Part shown: positions 29,490 to 36,998 of the stretch, piece after piece
Position numbering within the stretch: position 1 is the first letter of the stretch
Layout: the number at the start of each line of letters is the position of its first letter
Notes under the pieces: generated by a model
What the model was told of the DNA's origin: nothing
Databases searched by the model: none
The model's input: only the letters and a program-made list of their open reading frames with translations
Origin: a virus
Direction: 5' to 3' (one strand)
Virus record (IMG/VR): IMGVR_UViG_3300043219_000029
Coordinates: 1 to 36,998 of that record
Length of the DNA stretch: 36,998 nucleotides
Translations under genes and position numbers: made by a program

Positions 29490-30146
29490 TTATAGTGTTT
29501 TAATGAAATTTGTAATTGTTTTTAACTGTTCGTCTAGCGGCTTATCTATAAGAGTGTCTTTTAACGGCTCATTACTTGACAGTGCTTTTAATATTATCTC
29601 TATTTGTTTTAATCTTGGGTCTGAGTAGTCTAAATTGTAAGACTTCTCTAATAACTCCATAATACCATAATGGCTCTTAACTCCTTTTATTCCTTGTACG
29701 GTTGCTAACTCATTAGCCGCCCAACTAGAAAGGAATGAATACTCCATTAGTTTATATTCCTTAATTATGGATTTATCGTTCTTATCACGTTGTAATACTT
29801 GATACCCAATAGATAATTCAGCGTTTAGGTTATTATCATGCATTAACTTCACATCTGTAAACATGTCTTTACCTAATGGCTTATTCATGTTAAACTGTGT
29901 AGTAGTTAATAAGCCATAAGAGTCCTTTGAGTCTATAACTAAAGGTACTCCTACCATTTCTCTTGGGTTATGGTCTTTCAATACTCGAATACGTTTAAAG
30001 TTCTCTTGTACTGTCTTATCAAAGCTACCTTTTGCGCTTATATCTCCGTCGCTGTCCTTATTACCGTAAGCGTTAGCATAAGCAATGATTATTCCTTTGC
30101 TTTCGTCTAACTCTTTAAGGTCGTAACTTAACTGTTTAAATTCCAT
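29490..30146 (-). CDS. Prohead protease, HK97 family (S78)
   Basis: 218 aa. The catalytic residues are visible: KDHNP with H59 and ELSIGY with S112. IIAYANAYGNKDSDGDISAK is the conserved N-terminal strand. It cuts the delta domain from the capsid protein during head maturation. It ends 1 nt before the capsid gene. Confidence 0.93.
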   Translation of the reverse strand: MEFKQLSYDLKELDESKGIIIAYANAYGNKDSDGDISAKGSFDKTVQENFKRIRVLKDHNPREMVGVPLVIDSKDSYGLLTTTQFNMNKPLGKDMFTDVKLMHDNNLNAELSIGYQVLQRDKNDKSIIKEYKLMEYSFLSSWAANELATVQGIKGVKSHYGIMELLEKSYNLDYSDPRLKQIEIILKALSSNEPLKDTLIDKPLDEQLKTITNFIKTL

Positions 30147-30157
30147 GATTTACTGTA

Positions 30158-30352
30158 TTATATAAAACTATCTATCTTCTTTTTTAATTCACCTGCTAAA
30201 TCTGTTCCTTTTATCTCAAATTTCAGTTTATCATGCTTAGCTATAAAATTAGCGCAGTGTTTAAAGCATATTATTGCATCTATAACGCTTATATTTCTTG
30301 TTTCAGCGAATAATTCAGCCTCTTTTGTTATTTCTTGCCAACTTGGTTTCAT
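30158..30352 (-). CDS. Small hypothetical protein
   Basis: 64 aa, helical (WQEITKEAELFAETRNISV, CFKHCANFIAKHDKLKFEIK). It lies between the morphogenesis and protease genes. No family is recognised. Confidence 0.6.
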   Translation of the reverse strand: MKPSWQEITKEAELFAETRNISVIDAIICFKHCANFIAKHDKLKFEIKGTDLAGELKKKIDSFI

Positions 30353-30363
30353 ATTGCTTTAGT

Positions 30364-31179
30364 TTATATCCTTATTAATCTTCCGTTCTTATCTCTTTTC
30401 GGTACTACTGCAACCGAACATCTGCAATTTATCGTATTTCCTGCTCTTCCTTTTGGATCTCCAGGGAATCCTAACGAGTCAGCGTTTAATGTTTTAGGGT
30501 TAAACTCAAAGTCTTCCTTTAATCCAACTCGTTTACCGTTCATTTCTCTATGGTCGAAGTCACTCGGTGGTGTTCTTCTCGTTCTTACATCTAATGCGCT
30601 TATCCACTGCTTAACCATTATAAAACCGCTTACATCACCTGCTTTGACTGCTGCATAATTAGCGGCTGTTGTCGTTTCAGTTCTTGCTATCCTCTCGGCT
30701 TGCCATCTGTAAAACCGTGGAGACTTCATTATCTCGAATATCTCTTTAGTCGTTTCTACTAACGTTTTACCGTCTTTTAATCGTTGGTCGAACATACTAA
30801 ATATTAAATCTAAATATGTCGTATTAACTTGCTGTATTCGTGTTATTAGCTCATTTCTAAGGAACGTAGGCAAGTCAAGCTCAAATATACGCATAAAATC
30901 CATCAATGTGAACTCTTTTAACCCTAAATTAATGAACTTACCAACTCTAGTACCGTGTTTTACGCCAATATTGAAGTAAATAGTGTTATAAGTCGTAAAC
31001 ATGTCCTCAAACTGTATTAACGTAAATAACTCTTGTTTTACGTTATTTTCCGTAAACTCAGCGTTAATAATCTGATTATTCCACTTTCTAAACGTCTTTA
31101 GAAGCTCTTTTGTAGCTCCTTTCTCGTACGTTTTTAAGTACCTTTCGTAATTCCTTCGATATGTTCTTATACTTGCCAA
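30364..31179 (-). CDS. Phage head morphogenesis protein (Mu gpF / SPP1 gp7-like)
   Basis: 271 aa. The C-terminal domain shows the hallmarks: IARTETTTAANYAAVKAG, then ISALDVRTRRTPPSDFDHRE, and NTINCRCSVAVVPKR with the CRC motif. The N-terminal part is helical. It is a minor head protein bound near the portal. The start is TTG at 31179, directly following the stop of the previous ORF (TAA TTG); no ATG exists before the conserved region. Confidence 0.88.
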   Translation of the reverse strand: MASIRTYRRNYERYLKTYEKGATKELLKTFRKWNNQIINAEFTENNVKQELFTLIQFEDMFTTYNTIYFNIGVKHGTRVGKFINLGLKEFTLMDFMRIFELDLPTFLRNELITRIQQVNTTYLDLIFSMFDQRLKDGKTLVETTKEIFEIMKSPRFYRWQAERIARTETTTAANYAAVKAGDVSGFIMVKQWISALDVRTRRTPPSDFDHREMNGKRVGLKEDFEFNPKTLNADSLGFPGDPKGRAGNTINCRCSVAVVPKRDKNGRLIRI

Positions 31180-31332
31180 TTATTCGTCTTCTGTTACCAT
31201 TATAGCAACGTCTGTATTATGTAAATCTTCTAATGCTTTTTTAACGTCATTAACAGATTTTTCTAGGCTCTCTATTTTACTTTTATACTCTTTTGATAAT
31301 TTAAGAGTTATTGTTTTAGGTAGTTTTGCCAT
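31180..31332 (-). CDS. Small hypothetical protein
   Basis: 50 aa (MAKLPKTITLKLSKEYKSKI), a strand followed by a coiled-coil helix (LEKSVNDVKKALEDLHNTD). Its stop directly abuts the start of the head morphogenesis gene. The function is unknown. Confidence 0.5.
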   Translation of the reverse strand: MAKLPKTITLKLSKEYKSKIESLEKSVNDVKKALEDLHNTDVAIMVTEDE

Positions 31333-31333
31333 A

Positions 31334-31528
31334 TTACTTGCGTGTTATTATGCCTTTTGATATTCTGCCTTTCAATATCTTAATCTCTATCTCGTCAATA
31401 TCTTCCGAAGGATCAATAATACTATCAAGGTCAGCTACAGCATGCTCCATGTCGTAAGCTAATGAAGTGTCAAATCCTTCTTCTATTACTTCTCCTTTTG
31501 ATAGTGTTTTATAGCTAATTACGTACAT
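31334..31528 (-). CDS. Small hypothetical protein
   Basis: 64 aa (MYVISYKTLSKGEVIEEGFD), acidic middle (DLDSIIDPSEDIDEIEIKIL). It stops 1 nt before the next start. The function is unknown. Confidence 0.55.
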   Translation of the reverse strand: MYVISYKTLSKGEVIEEGFDTSLAYDMEHAVADLDSIIDPSEDIDEIEIKILKGRISKGIITRK

Positions 31529-31540
31529 ATAATATTAGTT

Positions 31541-31627
31541 TTAGTTTATAAATATCCTATGATACATTACCGTAAACCCATCCATACTCATAAACGGAAC
31601 CTCGATGTATATTTGTTTCTTTGCCAT
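31541..31627 (-). CDS. Possible 28-aa peptide
   Basis: MAKKQIYIEVPFMSMDGFTV and 8 more residues. It is preceded by the leader AAACTAAATAACATG, which is the only support besides its position between the portal and the next gene. Confidence 0.3.
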   Translation of the reverse strand: MAKKQIYIEVPFMSMDGFTVMYHRIFIN

Positions 31628-31638
31628 GTTATTTAGTT

Positions 31639-33057
31639 TTAGTTATTGTTATTGTTATTATCTATACTGAAATTATCCTCTAATGACTCGCTTAGTTTAA
31701 TCGGGTTGTCAATTACTGTATATTCGTCCATATCGTCATTATCTACCTTAGCGAACGTTAATATATCTCTTACTTCATTACGTGTTAACGCTCCTTTATC
31801 TAGCAATGATACCGCCCATGTTGCCATTTCTTTGATGTCTTGTTGCATTTCTGGCAACTCACTAATATCAAATACTAACTCAGTGTTCTCCCACCCTTTA
31901 AACAAAGGTAAGAATTTTTTATTTAATGCATCTTGTAATAGTAATAAATCAGGGTGTATGTTATCGGTAATCACACGTTTACGCTCGTTGTCTATGTTGT
32001 TCATAGTTGCCGCACCGTCGTTGTTCAATAGCTTATCTGACCATCCTAATACGTTGGCTATTTGCTTTTGGTCGAAGTTTAAGTACTCGAATGGTTGTAA
32101 TTCTGCGCTTGTTAACGATAGCCTTGTAAATCCTATCTCTGCGCTAATCCCTGCAATCTTAGCTAAATCCTCTGGATTGCTGTTCATTTCTTTTAAGCGT
32201 TCCTTTATCTCCTTGGCTTGGTCCTCTTGCAATGGTGATCCTTTAGCATGTATAAACCCAAATGCGCCTCCAGATTGAAGCGTTTTAATGTTTAGGTCTA
32301 AGCCTTTATTTGAACTCTGTATATTCCTTAGTGCTGCTCTTAACCTTGATTGACCGTATAAATGAGATCCGTTCATATCAAAGTTAGGATTACTCGTTTT
32401 GATATGTATTACTTTATCAGCAGGAAACTCGATAAATCCATTACCTTGAATCAACATGTAACTATGAATAGGTGAATCAGTGCCTAACATATCTGCATCA
32501 GCTTTAAGTATTATCTGAATATCTTGACTAGGTAGTACATAAAATGATATTGGAGTACCTGCATTAATACCATCGTTAGGACTTAACATGAATAGATAAA
32601 CGTTTCCGTTAGCCGCTAAGAATGTCTTATATAAGGCTAGAAACTCAGTCCAAGTCTGTAACGCGTTAGGTTGTTCTAACGGCATATTAAGTAATTCGTC
32701 TGAATACGCTTTATTCTCTAGTATTAGTTTTTTTACTTGTTGCTGAGGTGTTAAATCATTCTTAGTTACTTTCAACAACGCTTCTAACTTTCTCTTACTT
32801 GATTTATCCTCTATTCTACGTATAGAATACGGTATAGAGGCTGTTTTACGTGCTTGTTGGTCAATTATAGAGTAGACGAACGGATTAATATTATACCCCT
32901 TATCAAGATACACATGCCCTTTATTATCGTAGTTAGTGAATCCACCTCCTACAAACTTATAGAACGCTTCATTAAATCTGTTTCTTATTATCGAATTAGG
33001 GTCTATTAATCCCGCTAATGACGATCTAAAGTTACTAAATGTATGTTTTAATTTCAT
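31639..33057 (-). CDS. Portal protein
   Basis: 472 aa from the ATG at 33057, two bases after the terminase stop. An in-frame ATG at 33120 would overlap the terminase by 60 nt and adds an unlikely sequence. Motifs: NPFVYSIIDQQARKTASIPY, WTEFLALYKTFLAANGNVYL, HIKTSNPNFDMNGSHLYGQS, YLNFDQKQIANVLGWSDKLL. This is the HK97/SPP1-type portal, the dodecameric channel for DNA. The C-terminus is a run of asparagines encoded by AAT/AAC repeats. Confidence 0.9.
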   Translation of the reverse strand: MKLKHTFSNFRSSLAGLIDPNSIIRNRFNEAFYKFVGGGFTNYDNKGHVYLDKGYNINPFVYSIIDQQARKTASIPYSIRRIEDKSSKRKLEALLKVTKNDLTPQQQVKKLILENKAYSDELLNMPLEQPNALQTWTEFLALYKTFLAANGNVYLFMLSPNDGINAGTPISFYVLPSQDIQIILKADADMLGTDSPIHSYMLIQGNGFIEFPADKVIHIKTSNPNFDMNGSHLYGQSRLRAALRNIQSSNKGLDLNIKTLQSGGAFGFIHAKGSPLQEDQAKEIKERLKEMNSNPEDLAKIAGISAEIGFTRLSLTSAELQPFEYLNFDQKQIANVLGWSDKLLNNDGAATMNNIDNERKRVITDNIHPDLLLLQDALNKKFLPLFKGWENTELVFDISELPEMQQDIKEMATWAVSLLDKGALTRNEVRDILTFAKVDNDDMDEYTVIDNPIKLSESLEDNFSIDNNNNNN

Positions 33058-33059
33058 GC

Positions 33060-34460
33060 TTAAAATGTAAATACTTTCGGTGTTAATTCGAACCAGTAAC
33101 GCATCATGATTGAATCCCATTCATCAGGAGAACGTCCTATATTCTGTTTTACTATATCCTTAGACACTAACGCAACTTTTCCATCCTTGTCTATGTCTTT
33201 TTGTTTTACTTGCTCCATTTCCTCGCTTGTAATCTCTACCACTTGCGAATCTGTCACTATCTCTCCAACTTCTCTACTAACTATCTTCTGCGCCATCTTA
33301 TAGCCACATTGAGACTTTAGATTGTTAAAGTTCTGTTTCTCTCCGTAATAGTCCAATGGACGCGAAGCATTAACAAACCCTTTACACCTTAAAAAGTCTA
33401 CTACTCCACCTCCTACACCATCCTCATCAGCAATCACATGAGACAAAGGTACGTTAAATTTTCTTTGTAACTCTTGTGCTTTATGTACAACTACATCCAA
33501 CGTACTAACGTCTATTGCATAACGGTGAATACATTTCCAACCATGCCAGACTCTAAATACTGTATTATCCTTTCCTTTACGCGCAACATCAATAGTCATA
33601 AACATGTCACCCTCTGCCTTTACATGGTCAGCTCCCCAATAATCGGTTATACTATCCATGTCTATTAACGTACTCGGATCATCATCATACTCCCAATTCC
33701 CATAGTATAAACGCTCTTTACTGTTCTTGTCTAAACTCAACAACGACTCTAAATAAGACTTTGGCAAGTGTGGGTTATCTGTTGGTAACGCTTGTATAAA
33801 CTTTCTATGCGATGGCAATGTTCCGTCTCTGCTAGGTTTATAAAACTGTTTATATACCCAATTCTTTGACGGGTTACATGTTCCAACTAACTTAGGAATT
33901 AGCCCTTCTGTTTCCTCTCCTCTTGAATTCCTCCATAGTATTGCGATACCTTCATCATTTACCTTTAGAATCTCCATTGTATCAGTACGTTCTCCGTGTA
34001 TATCCCACTCTTTAAGCTTGTATCTACACCTTGATAATACTATTTGCCATGCTTTTAATACTATTTGGTTACACTCATCTACAAATGCTCCTGTTATCTC
34101 TAATGAACCCAGACTATCAAAATTAGGATCAGCAGGATATAAGAATAAATCTTTTAGTAATATCTCGCTTCCGTTGGTCCATGTTATTACGTTAGTTTGT
34201 GCGTTATAGACAAATTGGTCTGTTATACCTAGTAACGATGTTATCTCAAAGAACGTATTTAATGTTGTCTCTTTTAATGACTTTAATTTAGCCCTACCTA
34301 AGAGCCATCTACTACCTGGATATAATTGACAGTTCTCTATTAGTTTAAACACCTCTAAAGCTGACTTGCCACCTCCTGCGGCACCTCCGTAGACTAATTC
34401 CTTAGTCTCATTGTCTTTTAGGTAATATACAGCATGTTCCTGCTTTGGGAGTAGCTTCAT
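33060..34460 (-). CDS. Terminase large subunit (phage A)
   Basis: 466 aa, complete. The ATPase domain has Walker A GGAAGGGKS at 25-33 and Walker B AFVDE at 125-129. The C-terminal nuclease has D291 (MTIDVARKGKDN), D345 (HVIADEDGVGGGVVD) and a late Asp in PDEWDSIMMRYW. Packages DNA into proheads through the portal and cuts the concatemer. The start follows the TerS stop without a gap (TAA ATG). It differs in family from the truncated terminase at 1-297. Confidence 0.95.
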   Translation of the reverse strand: MKLLPKQEHAVYYLKDNETKELVYGGAAGGGKSALEVFKLIENCQLYPGSRWLLGRAKLKSLKETTLNTFFEITSLLGITDQFVYNAQTNVITWTNGSEILLKDLFLYPADPNFDSLGSLEITGAFVDECNQIVLKAWQIVLSRCRYKLKEWDIHGERTDTMEILKVNDEGIAILWRNSRGEETEGLIPKLVGTCNPSKNWVYKQFYKPSRDGTLPSHRKFIQALPTDNPHLPKSYLESLLSLDKNSKERLYYGNWEYDDDPSTLIDMDSITDYWGADHVKAEGDMFMTIDVARKGKDNTVFRVWHGWKCIHRYAIDVSTLDVVVHKAQELQRKFNVPLSHVIADEDGVGGGVVDFLRCKGFVNASRPLDYYGEKQNFNNLKSQCGYKMAQKIVSREVGEIVTDSQVVEITSEEMEQVKQKDIDKDGKVALVSKDIVKQNIGRSPDEWDSIMMRYWFELTPKVFTF

Positions 34461-34910
34461 TTATTTAGGTTCTACTCCGCTACCTAGACTTATAACTGTT
34501 GTAACGATTGGTTTATTCTTATCTCCTCCCTCTAGTATATGTTTAGAAACGTCTCCGTATTTCTTTGGATTAAGTTTACTTAGCATCCATTTACGGCTAT
34601 CTATCCTTAACCTAGACCTTGTAACTACGTTGTGGTTTGTTTGCTCGTTACCTTCTTTATCCTTGTAAACATCCCCCTCTTGATCGTCTGCTATCACTAG
34701 AATATCCTCAAACATTTTATCTGATCGTTCCGCACAAGCTCGCGCGTATTGTTTCGATTTATCTTCGTCTGCGTCCATCCATCTATAGAAGGTTTCACTC
34801 CTCGGCATACCGTCTAATTTCAGTATATTACGCAAAGCTAAGCCTTCACTAGCTATCTTTTCACAAATAGTAGTAAAGGCTTCGTTTTTCTCTTTATCTG
34901 AATATGCCAT
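34461..34910 (-). CDS. Terminase small subunit (phage A)
   Basis: 149 aa. ICEKIASEGLALRNILKLDG, then MPRSETFYRWMDADEDKSKQ, forms a helix-turn-helix typical of terminase small subunits that bind the packaging site. AERSDKMFEDILVIADDQEG and the DSRKWMLSKLNPKKYGD region are standard for this family. First gene of the late operon, 60 bp or more behind the promoter at 34963-35025. Confidence 0.9.
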   Translation of the reverse strand: MAYSDKEKNEAFTTICEKIASEGLALRNILKLDGMPRSETFYRWMDADEDKSKQYARACAERSDKMFEDILVIADDQEGDVYKDKEGNEQTNHNVVTRSRLRIDSRKWMLSKLNPKKYGDVSKHILEGGDKNKPIVTTVISLGSGVEPK

Positions 34911-34962
34911 TAACTAGATTTTAATATACAAATGTAAGAATTATTTTTTACATAGGGTTATT

Positions 34963-35025
34963 TAGTATGTGTTTTGTTTTTCTATGTAAAGATACGAATT
35001 ATTTATTTAAGTGTTGTTTTACTCT
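34963..35025 (-). promoter_or_regulatory. Late promoter, right copy
   Basis: AAAACAACACTTAAATAA, then TATCTTTACATAG, then AAAAACAAAACACAT. TATCTTTAC is at 34986-34994. It lies in the gap between the SPFH gene and TerS and is conserved at 1383-1443 where different genes follow, so the promoter is under selection independent of its target. It drives the head, tail and lysis genes down to the terminator at 16449-16478. Confidence 0.6.
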
Positions 35026-35568
35026 CTACTTAGATTCATTCATACTTAGTCCTTCATGATAGAAATTTTGGTCTTGAATCAATCTAAATGTTTTTACTAC
35101 TGCAAAATTAGTCACTTTAAAATATGTGAATTCTAATCCGTAATCTAGTTCTTTTAATCCGTTTAAAATAGACTCCTCTAATTCATTATGTGATATATCT
35201 TTATAGTCTTTAGAACATATAAAAGTAGATACCTCAGACATTACCATGTTACTTATAGTTGTCTCTGGATGGTATAAATTATCATATAACTTATTTATAT
35301 CTGTTACAGAATAACCGACCGCACCATTTAATGTAATTGTTTTACCGTCTAAAGTCGTAATTGTTTGAGTTGCTAAACTTATAACTCTTAATCTTGATTC
35401 TTGAATATAGACGCTATCAAAATAAGGTAGTCTAAAGTAAATCCCTTTACTTAGGTTTTTAACTTTCTTTCCGTACCTAATTCTTAATCCGGTCTCCCAT
35501 GGCATTACAATAACCCATATCTTAACTGCATTAAAAAAATATTCGAAAAGTTGTTGTACTTGGTTCAT
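35026..35568 (-). CDS. SPFH / band-7 domain protein
   Basis: 180 aa. A short N-terminal hydrophobic stretch (AVKIWVIVMPWETGLRIRYG) leads into an SPFH core: GKKVKNLSKGIYFRLPYFDS, then ESRLRVISLATQTITTLDGK and ITLNGAVGYSVTDINKLYDN. Members form membrane-bound rings or scaffolds (prohibitin, stomatin, HflK/C). It is unusual in phages. It could protect against or exploit host membrane proteases. It lies just before the late promoter and is replaced by another gene in the left arm. Confidence 0.8.
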   Translation of the reverse strand: MNQVQQLFEYFFNAVKIWVIVMPWETGLRIRYGKKVKNLSKGIYFRLPYFDSVYIQESRLRVISLATQTITTLDGKTITLNGAVGYSVTDINKLYDNLYHPETTISNMVMSEVSTFICSKDYKDISHNELEESILNGLKELDYGLEFTYFKVTNFAVVKTFRLIQDQNFYHEGLSMNESK

Positions 35569-35575
35569 ATCTCGT

Positions 35576-35640
35576 TTACTTTAAATTATTAAATTTTTCA
35601 TTTGCCTTATGTACTGCTGCTGTTCTTGCTTTGGGGCGGG
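35576..35640 (-). pseudogene. Remnant of the 1641-1973 gene
   Basis: About 20 codons (RPKARTAAVHKANEKFNNLK and stop) match the C-terminus of the 1641-1973 protein. Upstream the similarity stops exactly where a different gene ends (35641), and the frame meets a stop codon within a few codons. It is the scar of a gene replacement. Confidence 0.8.
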
Positions 35641-35814
35641 TTAACTTATTAAAACTACCTCTTCTAAGTTAATAATATATTCGGAATGGTCCGAGCCTTC
35701 TTTATGAAAGCACTGAAACTTTTGTGCTCCGTTTATAATTCTGTTATGTATAGTGCTTGCATCTTCATCTGTAATTATAAATGTTGCGTTGTTTTTAAAT
35801 AATACTGTTTTCAT
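35641..35814 (-). CDS. Small hypothetical protein
   Basis: 57 aa (MKTVLFKNNATFIITDEDAS). It occupies the place of the gene at 1641-1973, between the conserved hairpin region and the remnant of that gene. Mixed strand and helix content, with no recognised family. Confidence 0.55.
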   Translation of the reverse strand: MKTVLFKNNATFIITDEDASTIHNRIINGAQKFQCFHKEGSDHSEYIINLEEVVLIS

Positions 35815-35844
35815 ATCGTTGTGTTTTTATTGTCTCTACGCTGT

Positions 35845-35901
35845 GGGCAGTATGTTGCTATTTATTAGTTAATATACATGTTAATTAGCATTATATTGCC
35901 C
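35845..35901. promoter_or_regulatory. Conserved intergenic hairpin, right copy
   Basis: Identical 57-nt hairpin sequence to 2004-2060 (GGGCA/TGCCC outer stem, TGCTA/TAGCA inner stem). The surrounding 120 nt differ by only a few substitutions. Confidence 0.5.
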
Positions 35902-35943
35902 GTGGAGCATGTTGACTTAATTGTTGATTGTTAGGTGTTTAGT

Positions 35944-36297
35944 TTATAGTGATAAATTGAATTTTACTTTAAAACAACTTAATAAAGTGAATAGTTCTGG
36001 TTTTGAAGTAATATCTAAATGGATATAATTCGACTTACTACCAATAACTGTTTTATGATACCATGCGTAAACTTCTTTATTTGGATTAAAGTAGAAGCAT
36101 CCGTTTATGGTTGGTATTTTAAAGAACTCTTTTGATGGATTCATTTTATTAGATTTTGATATGCGCTTTTTAAACCCTATTTCTAATAGTTCATTTTCTG
36201 TTAATTGTAATTGTTTCATTTTGTTTAGTTTTATTTCTTCTCCGTACTTATCGTATGCTCTTTCTCCTTCTGCATCTGTTATTAGTATTACTTCCAT
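35944..36297 (-). CDS. Hypothetical protein with shared 26-codon leader
   Basis: 117 aa. Residues 1-26 (MEVILITDAEGERAYDKYGE, then EIKLNK) match the start of the 2090-2422 protein with three substitutions, while the body (MKQLQLTENELLEIGFKKRI and on) is unrelated to it. A second ATG at 36219 has the same AAACTAAACAAA leader and would give a 91-aa product. The body ends with LDITSKPELFTLLSCFKVKF, similar in style to small Bacteroidota phage proteins of unknown function. Confidence 0.6.
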   Translation of the reverse strand: MEVILITDAEGERAYDKYGEEIKLNKMKQLQLTENELLEIGFKKRISKSNKMNPSKEFFKIPTINGCFYFNPNKEVYAWYHKTVIGSKSNYIHLDITSKPELFTLLSCFKVKFNLSL

Positions 36298-36393
36298 TTT
36301 GTTTTATTTAGTTTTAATCTTTTATACCTGATATACATACTTATAGTTTGTTAATTCGTTAGAATCTAAACTATTAGTGTTTTTATAGTTTAT

Positions 36394-36777
36394 TTAGTTG
36401 GTGGTTTTGGTGTTTACATGTATATTTCCTATTATTTCTATCTTAAAAGTAGTCATAAATAATATGCTTGTGTGTATTTTTCTATTAGATACATCTTTTT
36501 TCGTCCATTCATCCCATACCTTAGAAGCAACAAAACTGTTATCATGCCAAATTGTTATATATTTATCGTTAGTATCTGTTCTTTTAAATATATCACCTTC
36601 GTAAATATAAGTTCCATTTTCGTCTTTGCATCCTGTATATTGCCTAATATACATAATTGGCAATATACCCCAAACATCACACTTTTCAGCTATATTTGGA
36701 ATTTCTGATAAATAATATGTTTTTTTAACAATACCATTAACGCTTTTAAATCCATATTCAAATTTTAGTTGTCTCAT
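36394..36777 (-). CDS. YopX-family protein
   Basis: 127 aa. MYIRQYTGCKDENGTYIYEG (residues 43-62) is the YopX signature (RQYTGxKDxNGxxIYEGD), followed by WHDNSFVAS and a C-terminal IEIIGNIHVN. YopX proteins are common in phages and prophages and have unknown function. It is the first gene behind a promoter at 36799-36806. In the left arm the slot is held by the 2491-2850 gene. Confidence 0.85.
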   Translation of the reverse strand: MRQLKFEYGFKSVNGIVKKTYYLSEIPNIAEKCDVWGILPIMYIRQYTGCKDENGTYIYEGDIFKRTDTNDKYITIWHDNSFVASKVWDEWTKKDVSNRKIHTSILFMTTFKIEIIGNIHVNTKTTN

Positions 36778-36998
36778 AATATTAGTTTTAATTTACAATA
36801 AAGATACATTAATAATTCGTAAAACACTAAGCTTTATACATATAACTATGTTATTCTATGTAAAAGCATACAGATATATATTAAAAAATCCCTGCTCGTT
36901 ATGAATCAAGCAGGGATATAATCTAAAACTAAACATTATGAAACGCAAAACTTACTAACCTTTGCTGTGTAAAGATAATGTTTTATTTTGATCTACTG
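36778..36998. repeat. Conserved linker, right copy (continues past the window)
   Basis: It matches 2851-3075 along its full length. 36874-36998 is identical to 2951-3075, and the match is still running at the last base. It contains the promoter boxes (36799-36806, 36969-36977), the terminator (36883-36917) and the same short RNA unit. Confidence 0.85.
36883..36917 (-). terminator. Intrinsic terminator, right copy
   Basis: Same 9-bp stem ATCCCTGCT/AGCAGGGAT and T-run as at 2960-2994. Confidence 0.8.

Noticed and set aside
31646-32278. 210-codon ORF on the plus strand
   Set aside because: Antisense to the portal gene and serine/leucine-rich, as expected for a shadow frame; no promoter or neighbour supports it.
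33058-33120. ATG at 33120 as the portal start
   Set aside because: It overlaps the terminase by 60 nt, while the ATG at 33057 follows the terminase stop directly and gives a usual portal N-terminus.
1-36998. Integrase, repressor, CRISPR array or insertion sequence
   Set aside because: No recombinase or transposase motif, no regularly spaced repeats of CRISPR type, and no attachment-site pair could be found, so none is reported.

Overview
The window is bacteriophage DNA. Every convincing gene lies on the minus strand, so transcription runs from high to low coordinates. The phage is a tailed, HK97-type siphovirus whose host is most likely in Bacteroidota, probably Flavobacteriia. The reasons are a strongly A+T-rich sequence, an almost complete lack of Shine-Dalgarno sites, a recurring A/T-rich initiation leader (AAACTAAATAATTATG type), and promoters of the form TTG-N19/20-TANATTAGC, close to the Bacteroidota -33/-7 consensus. 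I found no integrase, repressor or excisionase, so a temperate lifestyle is not supported from this window.

Layout in transcription order (right to left). 36998-34963 holds small accessory genes (a YopX-like protein, an SPFH/band-7 protein and others) and the late promoter. 34910-26242 is packaging, head and connector: TerS, TerL, portal, head morphogenesis protein, prohead protease, major capsid protein, head-tail connectors. 26230-18172 is the tail: tube protein, a tail-assembly chaperone pair joined by a likely -1 frameshift on an A10 run, tape measure, tail-tip protein, a second tube-like protein and two fibre genes, one with a C-terminal SGNH hydrolase. 18137-16508 is lysis: membrane proteins and holin candidates, an M15 endolysin and a spanin-like protein. 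16449-16153 lies between two intrinsic terminators and holds a candidate structured noncoding RNA of about 260 nt. 16057-3118 is the early region: many small orphan genes, RusA, an ERF annealing protein, a PD-(D/E)XK nuclease, NinB, a calcineurin-like phosphoesterase, a DnaB helicase preceded by a replication protein that carries iteron-like repeats, and a C5 cytosine methyltransferase.

The left 3 kb (1-3075) is a second, diverged version of the early-to-late junction also present at 34461-36998. The intergenic stretches match (promoters, a terminator, hairpins), but the genes between them have been exchanged. The left version runs into an ECF-like sigma factor, a tRNA-like element and a different TerS/TerL pair; the right version runs into SPFH and the TerS/TerL used above. 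The last 125 bases of the window are identical to 2951-3075. Positions 3076-36998 would therefore close into a 33,923-bp circle with exactly one copy of each module, which I read as a complete phage genome. Positions 1-3075 would be the matching arm of a related phage, either a real tandem neighbour or an assembly branch.

How the genes work together: replication appears to be initiated by the 6122-6829 protein and driven by the phage DnaB, with the host supplying the polymerase. ERF, the exonuclease, NinB, RusA and the phosphoesterase form a recombination set. Late genes are read from one promoter upstream of TerS.
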